Positions 9,345-16,955 are shown, counted from the first letter of the stretch. The stretch: 64,000 bases of DNA from Pseudomonadales bacterium (GCA_024234165.1 JACKOP010000001.1:930001-994000); one strand, 5' to 3'. The notes: a model not told the origin generated them from the letters alone. Numbers and translations: made by a program.

Positions 9345-9994
9345 GCACACTATTCAAGCATCTACAGGCGATCCGCCGCCTCCCGCAATTCCGGATAGCC
9401 ATGCTTCTGCTGGCTGCCTTCACCCTGAACGCCTGCGGCCCGCACGTGGTGAACATGCAGGCGCTCGACGAATTTCCCGCGGCACTCGTCGACCCGCTGC
9501 CCATTGCGACCGCCGTCCATTTCACGCCCGAATTCACCACCTTCACGCACAAGGAAAAGCGCCCCGGTCCTTCCGGACAGGAATGGACGATCAACCTGGG
9601 GCATCCACAGATCCAGGCGTTTCGCAGCGTGCTTCACAGCGCGTTCCGCGCACTGCACGAACTGCCGCAGCCAACCGGCGCACCGGCAGGAGCCCAGGCG
9701 ATCATCGTGCCACGCGTCGCCGAGTTCCAGTTCGCACTGCCAGCCGACACGCGTGCCAAGGTCTTCGAGATCTGGATCAAGTACGATCTGGAAATCCGCG
9801 ATGCGGCAGGAGAACCCCTGGGACACTGGAACTTCACCGCCTACGGCAAGACACCCACCGCGGTGCTGACCTCGGACGAGGATGCGATCCGCGCCGCCAC
9901 CGTGGTCGCGCTGCGCGATGCCGGCGCTTCCCTGCTGATCGGTTTGCAGCGTGATCCACAGATCCGCATGTGGCTGGGGCTGACGCAGGGATAA
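9341..9994 (+). CDS. Lipoprotein closing the envelope-machine operon
   Basis: 217 aa from GTG 9341, which overlaps the vWA stop by 4 bases. A signal peptide ends in the lipobox LNAC (about residue 32), so this is a second lipoprotein of the operon. The body mixes beta strands and two helices (about 85-105 and 185-200), reminiscent of YajG/LptE-type small lipoproteins, but I cannot assign a family. With the first gene it would give the complex two lipid-anchored parts. No further co-directional gene follows; the cassette region begins after it. Confidence 0.7.
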   Translation: MSTLFKHLQAIRRLPQFRIAMLLLAAFTLNACGPHVVNMQALDEFPAALVDPLPIATAVHFTPEFTTFTHKEKRPGPSGQEWTINLGHPQIQAFRSVLHSAFRALHELPQPTGAPAGAQAIIVPRVAEFQFALPADTRAKVFEIWIKYDLEIRDAAGEPLGHWNFTAYGKTPTAVLTSDEDAIRAATVVALRDAGASLLIGLQRDPQIRMWLGLTQG

Positions 9995-10075
9995 TGCGCA
10001 CTACCTGAACCTGTCTACGATCTTCGGACCCGGGTGTACGGGCACTTACGTTGCGATCGGGAAGTCTACCCCGGG

Positions 10076-10329
10076 GGTCGCCCGGAGCACGAAGAAATTG
10101 ACGCCAGGTTCTGGCCATCCGGTTGCGTGCGTGCTATACGGCAGGTCGCCATGTGAAAACATGGTGAACTTTCGAGTCTGATCGAAAGAATAGACGGACA
10201 GGATGTTGTCTTTTATGGCTTTGGATTTCGGAGAGATTTCATCAGTGCTTGGATGGCGTTTGAAGTCGCTGCGTGCTGGATGGATGAGTGCCGTGTTACA
10301 ACACCGACGATTCCCGTCCACTCACTGTT
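10076..10329 (+). repeat. Direct repeat B, copy 1
   Basis: A 254-base sequence found again at 17449-17702, about 94-95% identical by eye. It holds two short perfect hairpins (10149-10164 and 10169-10188). Both copies end exactly at CACTCACTGTT, after which the sequences diverge completely, so the right boundary is sharp. It occupies most of the gap between the envelope operon and the Mrr gene. A minus-strand reading frame of 91 codons crosses it, but many differences between copies change the amino acid, so I do not treat it as a gene. Confidence 0.85.
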
Positions 10330-10364
10330 AGCCACTCAATGCCACGCACTCAGCACTCATTGCG

Positions 10365-11243
10365 ATGACCAGACGCAAGAAGGAAGCAGGCGCGCAGTTC
10401 GTCAAGTTCTTCGGGCCGCTGCTTGACGCTCTTCGCAAGCTCGGCGGCTCCGGCTCGCCGGAGGAAGTGGTCGAGCAGATCGCGACTGACCTCGCGCTGT
10501 CAGACGAAGTCCAAAACGACCTCCTACCCTCTGGCGAACCACGCTTTCGCAACCAAGTTCACTGGGCGCGCTTCTACCTTGTCCGCGAAGGGCTGCTCGA
10601 CTCATCGAAGCGTGGAGTGTGGAGCCTTACTGAACGCGGGCGCTCCTCCTCCCTCACGTATGAACAGGCGCATCAGATATTCCTGCGCTGGGTGAAGATC
10701 TTCCAAGAGCAGCGACGCGCCAAAGCTGAGGTCGCCGAGCCTATCGCTGAGCAAGTCGCTGAGGGCACTGGCGCTCCTTCCAAGGACTACCGGGCTGAAA
10801 CCATCGAACTCTTACTGGGGTTGCCACCCGCAGGCTTCGAGCGGCTTTCGCAACGCCTGCTGCGCGAGGCGGGGTTCACGCAGGTCGTCGTAACCGGTAC
10901 GAGCGGCGACGGTGGCATCGACGGTCACGGCACTCTGCAAATCAACCCACTGGTTTCGTTCAAGGTGTTGTTTCAATGCAAGCGGTACGCGAAGTCCGTC
11001 TCGCCGTCCCACGTTCGTGACTTTCGCGGTGCCATGGCGGGGCGCGCCGACAAAGGCATCATCATCACTACCGGTTCGTTTACTGCTGAAGCGAGGCGCG
11101 AGGCTTCGCGAGACGGGGTGCCGCCAATCGAACTTATCGATGGTGAAAAGCTGATCGACATGCTCGAGAAGCTGGAACTCGGTCTTCGGCCGGTGACTAC
11201 GTATGAGATCAATCACTCCTTCTTCGGTGAGTTTCGTGGCTAA
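10365..11243 (+). CDS. mrr: Mrr-type restriction endonuclease (integron cassette gene)
   Basis: 292 aa. The N-terminal 110 residues form a winged-helix Mrr_N-like DNA-recognition domain; residues about 140-265 are the Mrr catalytic fold of the PD-(D/E)xK class: GFERLSQRLLREAGF, GTSGDGGIDG with the metal-binding Asp, FQCKRY with the Gln-x-Lys pair, then GIIITTGSFT and ELIDGEKL. Mrr enzymes cut modified (methylated) foreign DNA, so this is a type IV-like defence gene. It fills one cassette: the stop lies inside the attC at 11238-11315 and the start follows repeat B. Catalytic residues appear intact. Cassette location marks it as horizontally acquired. Confidence 0.88.
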   Translation: MTRRKKEAGAQFVKFFGPLLDALRKLGGSGSPEEVVEQIATDLALSDEVQNDLLPSGEPRFRNQVHWARFYLVREGLLDSSKRGVWSLTERGRSSSLTYEQAHQIFLRWVKIFQEQRRAKAEVAEPIAEQVAEGTGAPSKDYRAETIELLLGLPPAGFERLSQRLLREAGFTQVVVTGTSGDGGIDGHGTLQINPLVSFKVLFQCKRYAKSVSPSHVRDFRGAMAGRADKGIIITTGSFTAEARREASRDGVPPIELIDGEKLIDMLEKLELGLRPVTTYEINHSFFGEFRG

Positions 11244-11315
11244 CAAGTCGCTTCAACGGACAGCCCAAAGGCCGCTTCGCGCCCATTGGGCTGCCGCTGA
11301 GCTCCAACGTTAGGC
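11238..11315 (+). other. attC recombination site 1
   Basis: A 78-base imperfect palindrome starting GGCTAAC and ending GTTAGGC, the simple-site pair of integron attC sites. Inner arms AACGGACAGCC and GGCTGCCGCTGAGC pair, with a central hairpin around AAGGCCGCTTCGCGCCCATT. It begins in the last codons of the Mrr gene and ends shortly before the next start, the normal cassette layout. Confidence 0.9.
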
Positions 11316-11318
11316 GGC

Positions 11319-11642
11319 ATGAGTAATCTGCAAGTCACAAGGGTTGAATTGCTGAGCAATGGGCAGGTTGCAGTTACGCCTGCCGTCGCAAATCCAGGCT
11401 ATCAGTATCTTTATCGTGCGGCCGCGGGCGTGGAGTGGGTGAATGCAGAGGCAAGGTTTCTGTCCCCTAGTCGCTACATGCTTGGTGCTCCGTTCCCGCT
11501 CACCACTGAGCAGCGTTTCAAGAATCTTGCAGGTGCGATGCTTTCAGAGCTTGGGGTGCACCTCGTCGTTTCAGGGCGCACCGAATGGGTTTCGGTTCCG
11601 GAGCAAGTACGCAACGCAATTGAGGCGGAGTACGGTGTGTAG
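11319..11642 (+). CDS. Hypothetical integron-cassette protein
   Basis: 107 aa, no family recognised. The start ATG lies three bases after the attC core, as is common for cassette genes. The chain looks like a small globular mixed alpha/beta protein: beta strands in the first 45 residues (with YQYLYRAAAGVEWVN), a helix around 62-78, then VHLVVSGRTEWVSVP and a C-terminal helix. No signal peptide or membrane segment. It is bounded by attC 1 and attC 2. Confidence 0.65.
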   Translation: MSNLQVTRVELLSNGQVAVTPAVANPGYQYLYRAAAGVEWVNAEARFLSPSRYMLGAPFPLTTEQRFKNLAGAMLSELGVHLVVSGRTEWVSVPEQVRNAIEAEYGV

Positions 11643-11684
11643 CATAGGAGCAACGCGGTTCCGATCCGTAAGGCAAGAAATGCC

Positions 11685-11756
11685 GTCCAACAGTTCAGTC
11701 AACCGGACGCCAAAACCGCTACGCGGTTTCGTCGCCGGTTACTTCAAGCGTTATCT
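11685..11756 (+). other. attC recombination site 2
   Basis: A 72-base attC-like palindrome. Left simple site GTCCAAC, inner arm CAACCGGACGCC, central hairpin AAACCGCTACGCGGTTT, right arm CGGTTACTTCAAG, right core GTTATCT. The right core deviates from the GTTRRRY consensus, but the fold and position between two cassette genes support the call. Confidence 0.75.
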
Positions 11757-11776
11757 GGCACAGGGGAGGCTGTCGT

Positions 11777-12304
11777 ATGTCGTGGGTTTTTGTTTTGGCC
11801 ATCGTTGTTGTCGTGGCTGCGGCGTTCCTTGCAGTCGCAGGCAAAAAAGCCGGCACCGGTTCCAAGGTTGGCTTTCCGTACATTCCCGCAAAAGCATTGT
11901 TCTCGCCTGCTGAGCGTTCGTTCCTCGGCGTACTGGATCAGGCCGTAGGTCCAGAGCATCGCGTTTTTGGCAAGGTTCGGGTCGCCGATCTCGCTTCGGT
12001 CAAGCCCGGCTTGGGCAACGCGGCTCGGCAAGGCGCGCTCAATCGTGTTGCTGCAAAGCACTTCGACTTCGTTGTGTGTCGCGCTTCGGATCTGTCAGTC
12101 ATTTGCGCAGTGGAGCTCAACGACAGCTCGCACTCATCCAAGCGGGCGCAAACACGAGACGAGTTGCTCACCAAGGTCTGCGAGTCAATTGGTCTGCCGC
12201 TGTTCCAGGTTCCTGCAAAGCACGCATACTCCGTGCAAGAGCTGCAAGCACAGTTTGCTTCGGTCATCGGGGTGGCGCCAGTTGTTGCGGCGGTTGCCAC
12301 ATAA
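11777..12304 (+). CDS. DUF2726 protein with N-terminal membrane helix (integron cassette)
   Basis: 175 aa. One transmembrane helix (about 3-22) is followed by a DUF2726-type domain: SPAERSFLGVLDQAVG, HFDFVVCRASDLSVICAVEL and LFQVPA are the characteristic blocks. DUF2726 proteins are thought to share a nuclease-like PD-(D/E)xK fold; the D-F and C-A-V-E-L strands fit that, but activity is unproven. The stop codon is part of the TAAC of the following attC, so this is a normal cassette. The start is the ATG at 11777. Confidence 0.75.
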   Translation: MSWVFVLAIVVVVAAAFLAVAGKKAGTGSKVGFPYIPAKALFSPAERSFLGVLDQAVGPEHRVFGKVRVADLASVKPGLGNAARQGALNRVAAKHFDFVVCRASDLSVICAVELNDSSHSSKRAQTRDELLTKVCESIGLPLFQVPAKHAYSVQELQAQFASVIGVAPVVAAVAT

Positions 12305-12352
12305 CGAATAGGGATAGGTCGCGCGCAGCCGCGACCTGATCCCGGGTTGAAC
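12299..12352 (+). other. attC site 3, next to the IS91-like element
   Basis: A short attC of 54 bases: ACATAAC on the left and GTTGAAC (matches GTTRRRY) on the right, with a strong stem in which GGGAT-A-GGTCGCG pairs with CGCGACC-TG-ATCCC. The same site recurs at 17112-17165. The right core ends in GAAC, the tetranucleotide IS91-family elements target, and IS91-like sequence begins directly after it. Confidence 0.75.
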
Positions 12353-12625
12353 AAGCCCGTGCCCCGGAGCGGCGAACGCTTTTTATAGGGGAAAGCTTTT
12401 CAGACGCGTGAGGGTGTCGTTGCCCGATCAGGCGGAATGATTTTCACCAGACGAACGCGGCCCGCACCCGCGAGCGCAGCACGTCTTGCCTGGCTGGATC
12501 CATCGGTGGCGCGAGGTCCTCCTCGGGAGTGGATTGCCGGCGAGCACGCCACGCTCTCCGGGCCAGCGGATCATGTGGCGATCCGCGAACGTTGCCTCAG
12601 CCGTCGGGTCTGCGGCGTTTGGTGA
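12299..12625 (+). repeat. Direct repeat A, copy 1
   Basis: About 320 bases repeated at 17112-17440, roughly 96% identical by eye. It contains the short attC, the region between attC and the transposase stop (including AGCGGCGAACGCTTTTTATA), and the last codons of the IS91-like transposase. Left identity starts at TGCC-R-CATAAC in both copies, i.e. at the attC, and right identity fades just inside the transposase gene. The 245 bases between attC and the transposase stop hold no gene and should contain the oriIS end of the element. Confidence 0.85.
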
Positions 12626-13385
12626 CGGCGACGACGATCATCGGGGTATGGCAGCGCATGCAACACAGCGGTGGGCGTGGTCGCAACGTTGCCGCCTGGA
12701 CCAGCACATGCAAGACGAGTTGCACGAGAACGAGGCGTCGCCTGGCCCGGCAGTGCAGGAATCCGTACTCGCGCACACGACGAAATCCGGTCGGCAGGAC
12801 GTGGGCGAGCACGCGCCACAGGAACTCGGCGATGGGCAGGGTGCGCAGTGCGGGCTGGCGGGTCTTGGCGTCACGGTAGCGGAAGGTGACGGTGCCGGCG
12901 AGGCGATCGTAGTCGAGGAGGTCGCGCTCGTGGATGACACCCCGGTAGAGGTAGCGCGAGAGGTACTGCAATGCCGGCTCGCCACGACCGACACGGCGAC
13001 AGTCGACCACCCATTTCGGCGGCAGGCCGACAGGGATCGGCACGCCGGCGAGCTGCAGGGCCTGCAGCATCCGAGCACGGAACACCCGGGCCAGGGCAAA
13101 GGCGTTGAAGAGGTAACGTCCGGAGAGTTTTCGCCACTGCCGGCGCCGCGCATCGAGTGCGCCTCCGGGCACGATGACGTGCAGGTGCGGGTGCAGATCG
13201 AGACGACGGTTGTGGGTGTGCAGTACCGCGCATTGGCCGAGTTCCGCTTTGAGCTTTCGTGTCGCGAAACCGTTGAGGGTCTGCGAGGCGGCGCGAAACA
13301 AGGCGGCATAGACGGTTTCGGGGTACGCCTGCGCGGCGGCACGCAAGGGTGCCGGCAAGGTAAAGGTCACCATGAAGTGGTCCAC
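12597..13385 (-). pseudogene. IS91-family Y2 transposase, N-terminus deleted
   Basis: About 262 codons remain in frame, starting around VDHFMVTFTLP. The catalytic core is visible: LDLHPHLHVIVPGGALD carries the HUH motif, PPKWVVDCRRVGRGEPALQY precedes YLSRYLYRG with the paired tyrosines, and a C-terminal CCMRCHTPM resembles the closing zinc motif of the family. The N-terminal zinc-binding domain (normally about 90 residues) is missing; upstream of 13385 the sequence belongs to the recombinase in another frame. So this is an internal-deletion remnant, not a functional gene. Confidence 0.8.
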
Positions 13386-14046
13386 GGACAAACGCTTTCT
13401 GGGTGCTGCCTCGATCCATGAAGGTGACGGGCGCGGCACCCTGCGGTCCGGCACGCCCCGGAAACAACAGCTCATGGTGGCGATGATCACGCCAGTAGCG
13501 GCGCAGGCACTGCAGGGTGAGTGCAGGCAGTACCACGAAGCGGTCCTTGCGTCCCTTGCCGCCGCGGATATGGACCTGGGCACGGGCGCTGTCGATATCG
13601 CCGATCCGCAATCGCAGGGTTTCGCCCAGACGCAGGCCCAGGCTATAGGTCGTCAGCAAGAACGTCCGGTAGCGCCGCTCGCGACTCGCCCGGATGATCC
13701 GTGCGACCTCATCGACGCTGACCACATCGGGCAGCGCGTGCACCACCGGCGGCTTGAGCATGTCCACCCACGGCCACTCCCGCTCCAGGACGTGTTCGTA
13801 GAAGAACTGCAGTCCGCAGCGCTCGATCTTCACCAGGCTCCACGATCGCTCGTCGATCAGCGAGGCGAAGTAGGACTTGAAGTCTTCCGCGTCCAGTCGA
13901 TCCGGACAGCGATCGAAGTGTGCGGCTACCCGGCGCAGCGCTCGTGCGTAACCATCGATCGTCTTCGGTGCCTTGCCCTGGAGCTTCAGTGCTCAAAGAT
14001 GCTTCGCGTACAGTGCGTCAAAACGGGTTTGCTCCGATGAATCCAT
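13385..14046 (-). pseudogene. Tyrosine recombinase of the IS91-like element, stop and truncated
   Basis: Starts at ATG 14046 (MDSSEQTRFDALYAKHL), then a TGA at codon 18 (13993-13995), then continues in the same frame with ALKLQGKAPKTIDGYARAL, a typical SAM-like core-binding domain. The catalytic domain begins with TTYSLGLRLGETLRLRIGDI, containing the first catalytic Arg, and RGGKGRKDRFVVLP. It ends at about STQKAFVR, losing the His-Arg-His-Tyr half of the active site to the deletion. It belongs with IS91-type elements and is not an integron integrase. An ATG inside (13833) could restart translation but would still give a dead protein. Confidence 0.82.
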
Positions 14047-14050
14047 GTCG

Positions 14051-14096
14051 CTTCTCCTTCGGTGATGCACACCCGAGTCTGGGTGTGCCGGAGAAG
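14051..14096 (-). promoter_or_regulatory. Hairpin masking the recombinase ribosome-binding site (possible terIS)
   Basis: Two nested perfect stems: CTTCTCC (14051-14057) with GGAGAAG (14090-14096), and GCACACCC (14067-14074) with GGGTGTGC (14081-14088). Read on the minus strand, the inner side of the outer stem is GGAGAAG four bases before the recombinase ATG, i.e. its Shine-Dalgarno. Transcripts entering from outside would hide it, a known way for insertion sequences to avoid read-through expression. It may also be the terIS hairpin. Confidence 0.5.
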
Positions 14097-14152
14097 TTTC
14101 CCGGTTTTGGCGTCTCGTTCTTCTCGTCTTGTTCCTGCCGCGAAGCGGCTTC

Positions 14153-14212
14153 GTTCAACTATTCACTCAAGCCGACGCCGCTTCGCGGCGCGGCTTACCT
14201 CAAGTGTTGGGA
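14153..14212 (+). other. attC recombination site 4
   Basis: A 60-base attC: GTTCAAC on the left (matches RYYYAAC), GTTGGGA on the right (one mismatch to GTTRRRY). The arms CTCAAGCCG-ACGCCGC and CGGCG-CGGCTTACCTCAAG pair around a TTCG loop. It lies beyond the IS91-like element and before the HNH gene, so the array continues on the far side of the insertion. Confidence 0.85.
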
Positions 14213-14247
14213 GACTCCATGTTGAACCCTGTGCTGAAGGTGGCTGA

Positions 14248-14913
14248 GTGAAGAAAAGCTTTGGGAGCATTCACTACTGCGCCTTTTTCTTTGACAGGGT
14301 GCTATCGAAGTCTGCGCGTTCATCGAGCGATGGAGTTGCTGCTTTTCATATTGCATCGCATCTTCTGAAAGAACTCGACGCGCTCCAAGAGAAGAACCCG
14401 CTGGTGACGCTGTCCTTTGCAACAGATTCCCTTCGCGTGTATTTCCGTGGGCAATTGCAGTTTCACATTCAAGCCAGAAAGTGCCGGACAATTATTTGGA
14501 TTCCATACGCCTATAGTCGAGCACTTGCCAAAGAGATTCAAAAGCGGCCTCGGCTTTTTCCAGACGAGATGGCAACCATCTCCTGGGTGCTCAGTGAGCA
14601 GGGAGTGGACTGGTTGTTGAACTATTTGCGGTCACATTGGAAGCCATCCAACAACGACGGATCGCCGGAGCCAATCACGCACTCAAGGCATATACCCGGC
14701 GATGTAAGACAGGCTGTTCTTTCTGAGTTTCTTGCGTCGGGTCGTTGGTGTCCTGGCGTGGCCGGGATGGCCAAGCGCCACAAAGTTAGCGAAGCCATGC
14801 GCATCGAGTTTGATCACATTTTGCCGCACTCGGCTGGCGGGTCCAATGGCTATCGGAATGTTCAAATCCTATGCTCCGACTGCAACCAGTTAAAGAGAGC
14901 AACAGCGGCATGA
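14248..14913 (+). CDS. HNH endonuclease (integron cassette gene)
   Basis: 221 aa from GTG 14248. The C-terminal 60 residues carry an HNH nuclease motif: RIEFDHILPHSAGGSNGYRN supplies the Asp-His and Asn, and VQILCSDCNQLKR the closing Cys-x2-Cys and basic helix. The first 160 residues are a separate domain I do not recognise, with KCRTIIWIPYAY and EMATISWVLSEQGVDWL. Codon use is more AT-rich than the surrounding chromosome, in keeping with a foreign cassette. It sits between attC 4 and attC 5. Other in-frame starts exist downstream, and GTG lacks a strong ribosome-binding site. Confidence 0.8.
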   Translation: MKKSFGSIHYCAFFFDRVLSKSARSSSDGVAAFHIASHLLKELDALQEKNPLVTLSFATDSLRVYFRGQLQFHIQARKCRTIIWIPYAYSRALAKEIQKRPRLFPDEMATISWVLSEQGVDWLLNYLRSHWKPSNNDGSPEPITHSRHIPGDVRQAVLSEFLASGRWCPGVAGMAKRHKVSEAMRIEFDHILPHSAGGSNGYRNVQILCSDCNQLKRATAA

Positions 14914-14922
14914 ATCCCCGTC

Positions 14923-14992
14923 CCCCAACCCATCGGTCCACCGGACGCTGCGCGATAAAGCCGCGCAGCGCCGGTGACCTCAAACGTTAGGC
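14923..14992 (+). other. attC recombination site 5
   Basis: A 70-base attC ending in a perfect core GTTAGGC followed by GGCA, as in attC 1. The left simple site is CCCCAAC. Arms CCACCGGACGCTGCGCG and CGCGCAGCGCCGGTGACC pair around ATAAAGC. It starts ten bases after the HNH stop, and the next gene begins 16 bases after its end. Confidence 0.88.
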
Positions 14993-15389
14993 GGCACAAG
15001 AACCACCGTGGACGTACTCCTTCCGCTCCTGCTGGTCGGTGCCATCGCCTACATCGTTTGGCGAATACTTCCGCGCGCGAGCAGGAAGCCAGCACCCCGC
15101 ACGGCCGCGAACCGCAGCCGCGCGGTCGCGCCAGCTGCGGGTCAGGAGCATCACTGGGAGGGCCGTGGAGACTTTGAGTTCGAAGTTGTGGGTGAGTCAC
15201 ACTACCAGGCGACGCTTGCAGCCCTGGCTGGCCCGCATAGAGCTGAGAGCGCAGAGAAGCCGTGTCGGGCAGTCCTGGTTCTCGAAGACACAAACGCCCA
15301 CGATCCGAAGGCCGTGTGCGTACAGATCGAAGGCAAGAAGGTTGGCTATCTCGCTCGCAAAGATGCGAGGAGCTACAGGCGCCGCCTAG

Positions 15390-16955
15390 GAGCCTGCGCG
15401 GCAGAAGCCCAACGCTGCTCTGATAGGCGACAATAATGGCATGACGACGATGGGCGACGACTGCGACATGACGACTTCCTACCTTCCGTATCACCCTGAT
15501 CAAGGGCATTTGCTGCCGGTGTCGGCGGCGGACTGGCTGCCCGAAGGGCATCTGGCGTACTTCATTGCCGACACCGTGGCCTCGCTGGACCTGTCGGCGT
15601 TCCACGCCCGTTACGCCAAGGGCGGGCCACGCAATCAGCCGTTTCACCCGGAGATGATGGTGAAGGTGCTGCTGTATGGCTATGCGACGGGGGTGTTCTC
15701 CTCGCGCAAGCTGGCGCGTCGGCTGTATGACGACGTGGCGTTCCGTGTGTTGGCGGCGGGCAACTTCCCGGCGCACCGGACCCTGAGCGATTTCCGTGCG
15801 CTGCATCTGGAGGAACTGTCGGCCTTGTTCGTGCAGGTGGTGAAGCTGGCGCGCGAGTGCGGGCTGGTGAAGCTGGGCACGATTGCGGTAGATGGGACGA
15901 AGGTGAAGGCCAACGCCTCGCGCCACAAGGCGATGAGCTATGGGCGGATGCTCAAGGCCGAAGTGGAGTTGAAGGAAGAGATTGCGGCGCTGCTGGAGCG
16001 CGCCCGCGCCACGGACGCGGCAGAGGCGAGCGAACCCGATCACGATCTGCCGGCCGAGATCGCGCGGCGCGAAGCGCGGCTGGCGGCGATCCAGGCCGGC
16101 AAGGCGCGTCTGGAAGCGCAGCAGCGCGAGGCCGATACCGCACGCGGGCGCTATGAAGGCGACGAGCGCAAGCCGCATGATTCCGACGGCAAGCCGAGAA
16201 AAGGCAAACCGTTCAAACGCGACTTCGGCGTGCCCGAGGACAGCGACCAGACCAGCTTCACCGATCCGCAGAGCCGGATCATGAAGCAGTCCAACGGCGG
16301 CTTCGACCACAGCTACAACGCGCAGACGGCGGTGGATGCCGAGCGTCAGATCATCGTGGCGGCAGAGCTTACCGACTGCGCCGCCGACAGTGGCCAGTTG
16401 CCGGGGATGGTGGACGCGGTACAGCGCACGACGGGGGCCTTGCCGAAGCAGGTTCTGGCCGACACCGGCTATCGCAGTGAAGCGGCGCTGGCCGCGCTGG
16501 CACACACGCCCTGCGAGGTCATCGTGGCACTGGGGCGAGAAGGGCGCGAACAAGCGCAGGTGGATGCACAAAAATACCCGCACACCGCGGACATGGCGCA
16601 AACGCTAGCCAGTGAAGCCGGCAAGGCGGCGTACCGCCGCCGCAAGGCCATCGTGGAAGCACCCAACGGCTGGATCAAATCGGTGTTGGGATTCCGGCAA
16701 TTCAGTTTTCGTGGCGTGGAGAAGGTACGGGCCGAATGGAAACTGGTGTGTCTGGCGATGAACTTGAGGCGGATGGCAGCGTGGGCATGAGGGGCAAGAG
16801 AGAGAAAACTCGCCCTCAGGCCACTGCCACGCTTGGGCATGTGTCATCAGGTACGTGCCGCACAGGTCATTTCCTCCACATCGCCGCGTCCACTGCTTCA
16901 AAAAGTGCGCTTGGAATTTCTCGTCAATGTGATTTCCCTTCTGCCGCGCAGGCTC
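15390..16955 (+). mobile_element. Complete IS1182-family insertion sequence
   Basis: 1566 bases with perfect 18-base terminal inverted repeats: GAGCCTGCGCGGCAGAAG at 15390-15407 and its complement at 16938-16955. It is flanked by CTAG on both sides (15386-15389 and 16956-16959), a 4-base target duplication. It encodes one transposase and interrupts the HIRAN cassette. The intact ends, duplication and open frame suggest a recent insertion. Confidence 0.93.
15441..16790 (+). CDS. IS1182-family transposase
   Basis: 449 aa, apparently intact. The N-terminal DUF772-type region runs from HLAYFIADTVASLDLSAF to FPAHRTLSDFRALHLEEL. The DDE catalytic residues appear in IAVDGTKVKANAS, VLADTGYRSEAAL and the Glu of RRKAIVEAPNGWIK. 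An insertion with charged coiled-coil character (about 170-240) lies between the first and second acidic residues, as usual for the family. The start at 15441 is preceded by GGCGACAATAATGGC; a second in-frame ATG lies three codons on. Confidence 0.93.
   Translation: MTTMGDDCDMTTSYLPYHPDQGHLLPVSAADWLPEGHLAYFIADTVASLDLSAFHARYAKGGPRNQPFHPEMMVKVLLYGYATGVFSSRKLARRLYDDVAFRVLAAGNFPAHRTLSDFRALHLEELSALFVQVVKLARECGLVKLGTIAVDGTKVKANASRHKAMSYGRMLKAEVELKEEIAALLERARATDAAEASEPDHDLPAEIARREARLAAIQAGKARLEAQQREADTARGRYEGDERKPHDSDGKPRKGKPFKRDFGVPEDSDQTSFTDPQSRIMKQSNGGFDHSYNAQTAVDAERQIIVAAELTDCAADSGQLPGMVDAVQRTTGALPKQVLADTGYRSEAALAALAHTPCEVIVALGREGREQAQVDAQKYPHTADMAQTLASEAGKAAYRRRKAIVEAPNGWIKSVLGFRQFSFRGVEKVRAEWKLVCLAMNLRRMAAWA

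Larger units (their letters stand above)
12353..14105 (-). mobile_element. Decayed IS91-family element (recombinase plus Y2 transposase)
   Basis: Minus-strand element of the IS91 subgroup that carries a tyrosine recombinase upstream of the HUH/Y2 transposase. The oriIS side (downstream of the transposase) abuts GAAC of attC 3, the preferred IS91 target. The other side has a long hairpin (14051-14096) that may be terIS; its outer limit is my estimate. The recombinase has an early stop, and an internal deletion fused it to the middle of the transposase near 13385, so the element cannot move by itself. Confidence 0.75.

Noticed and set aside
10046..10321. Minus-strand frame of 91 codons in repeat B (and its relative at 17257-17694)
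   Set aside because: Substitutions between the copies are mostly amino-acid changing and the frames diverge outside the repeat; the conserved elements are hairpins, not codons.
12353..12596. Group II intron of the attC-inserting class
   Set aside because: No intron-encoded reverse transcriptase or domain V-like hairpin; the adjoining genes are IS91-type.
12486..13421. Plus-strand frame of 311 codons opposite the IS91-like transposase
   Set aside because: Antisense to sequence with clear HUH transposase motifs.
13385..14046. Tyrosine recombinase as a possible integron integrase
   Set aside because: It is adjacent to a Y2 transposase in the IS91 style, lacks a recognisable IntI-specific patch, and no attI precedes the array.
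14862..16601. Open frame of 579 codons opposite the IS1182-family transposase
   Set aside because: Antisense shadow; it crosses the IS boundary and attC 5, which a real gene would not.
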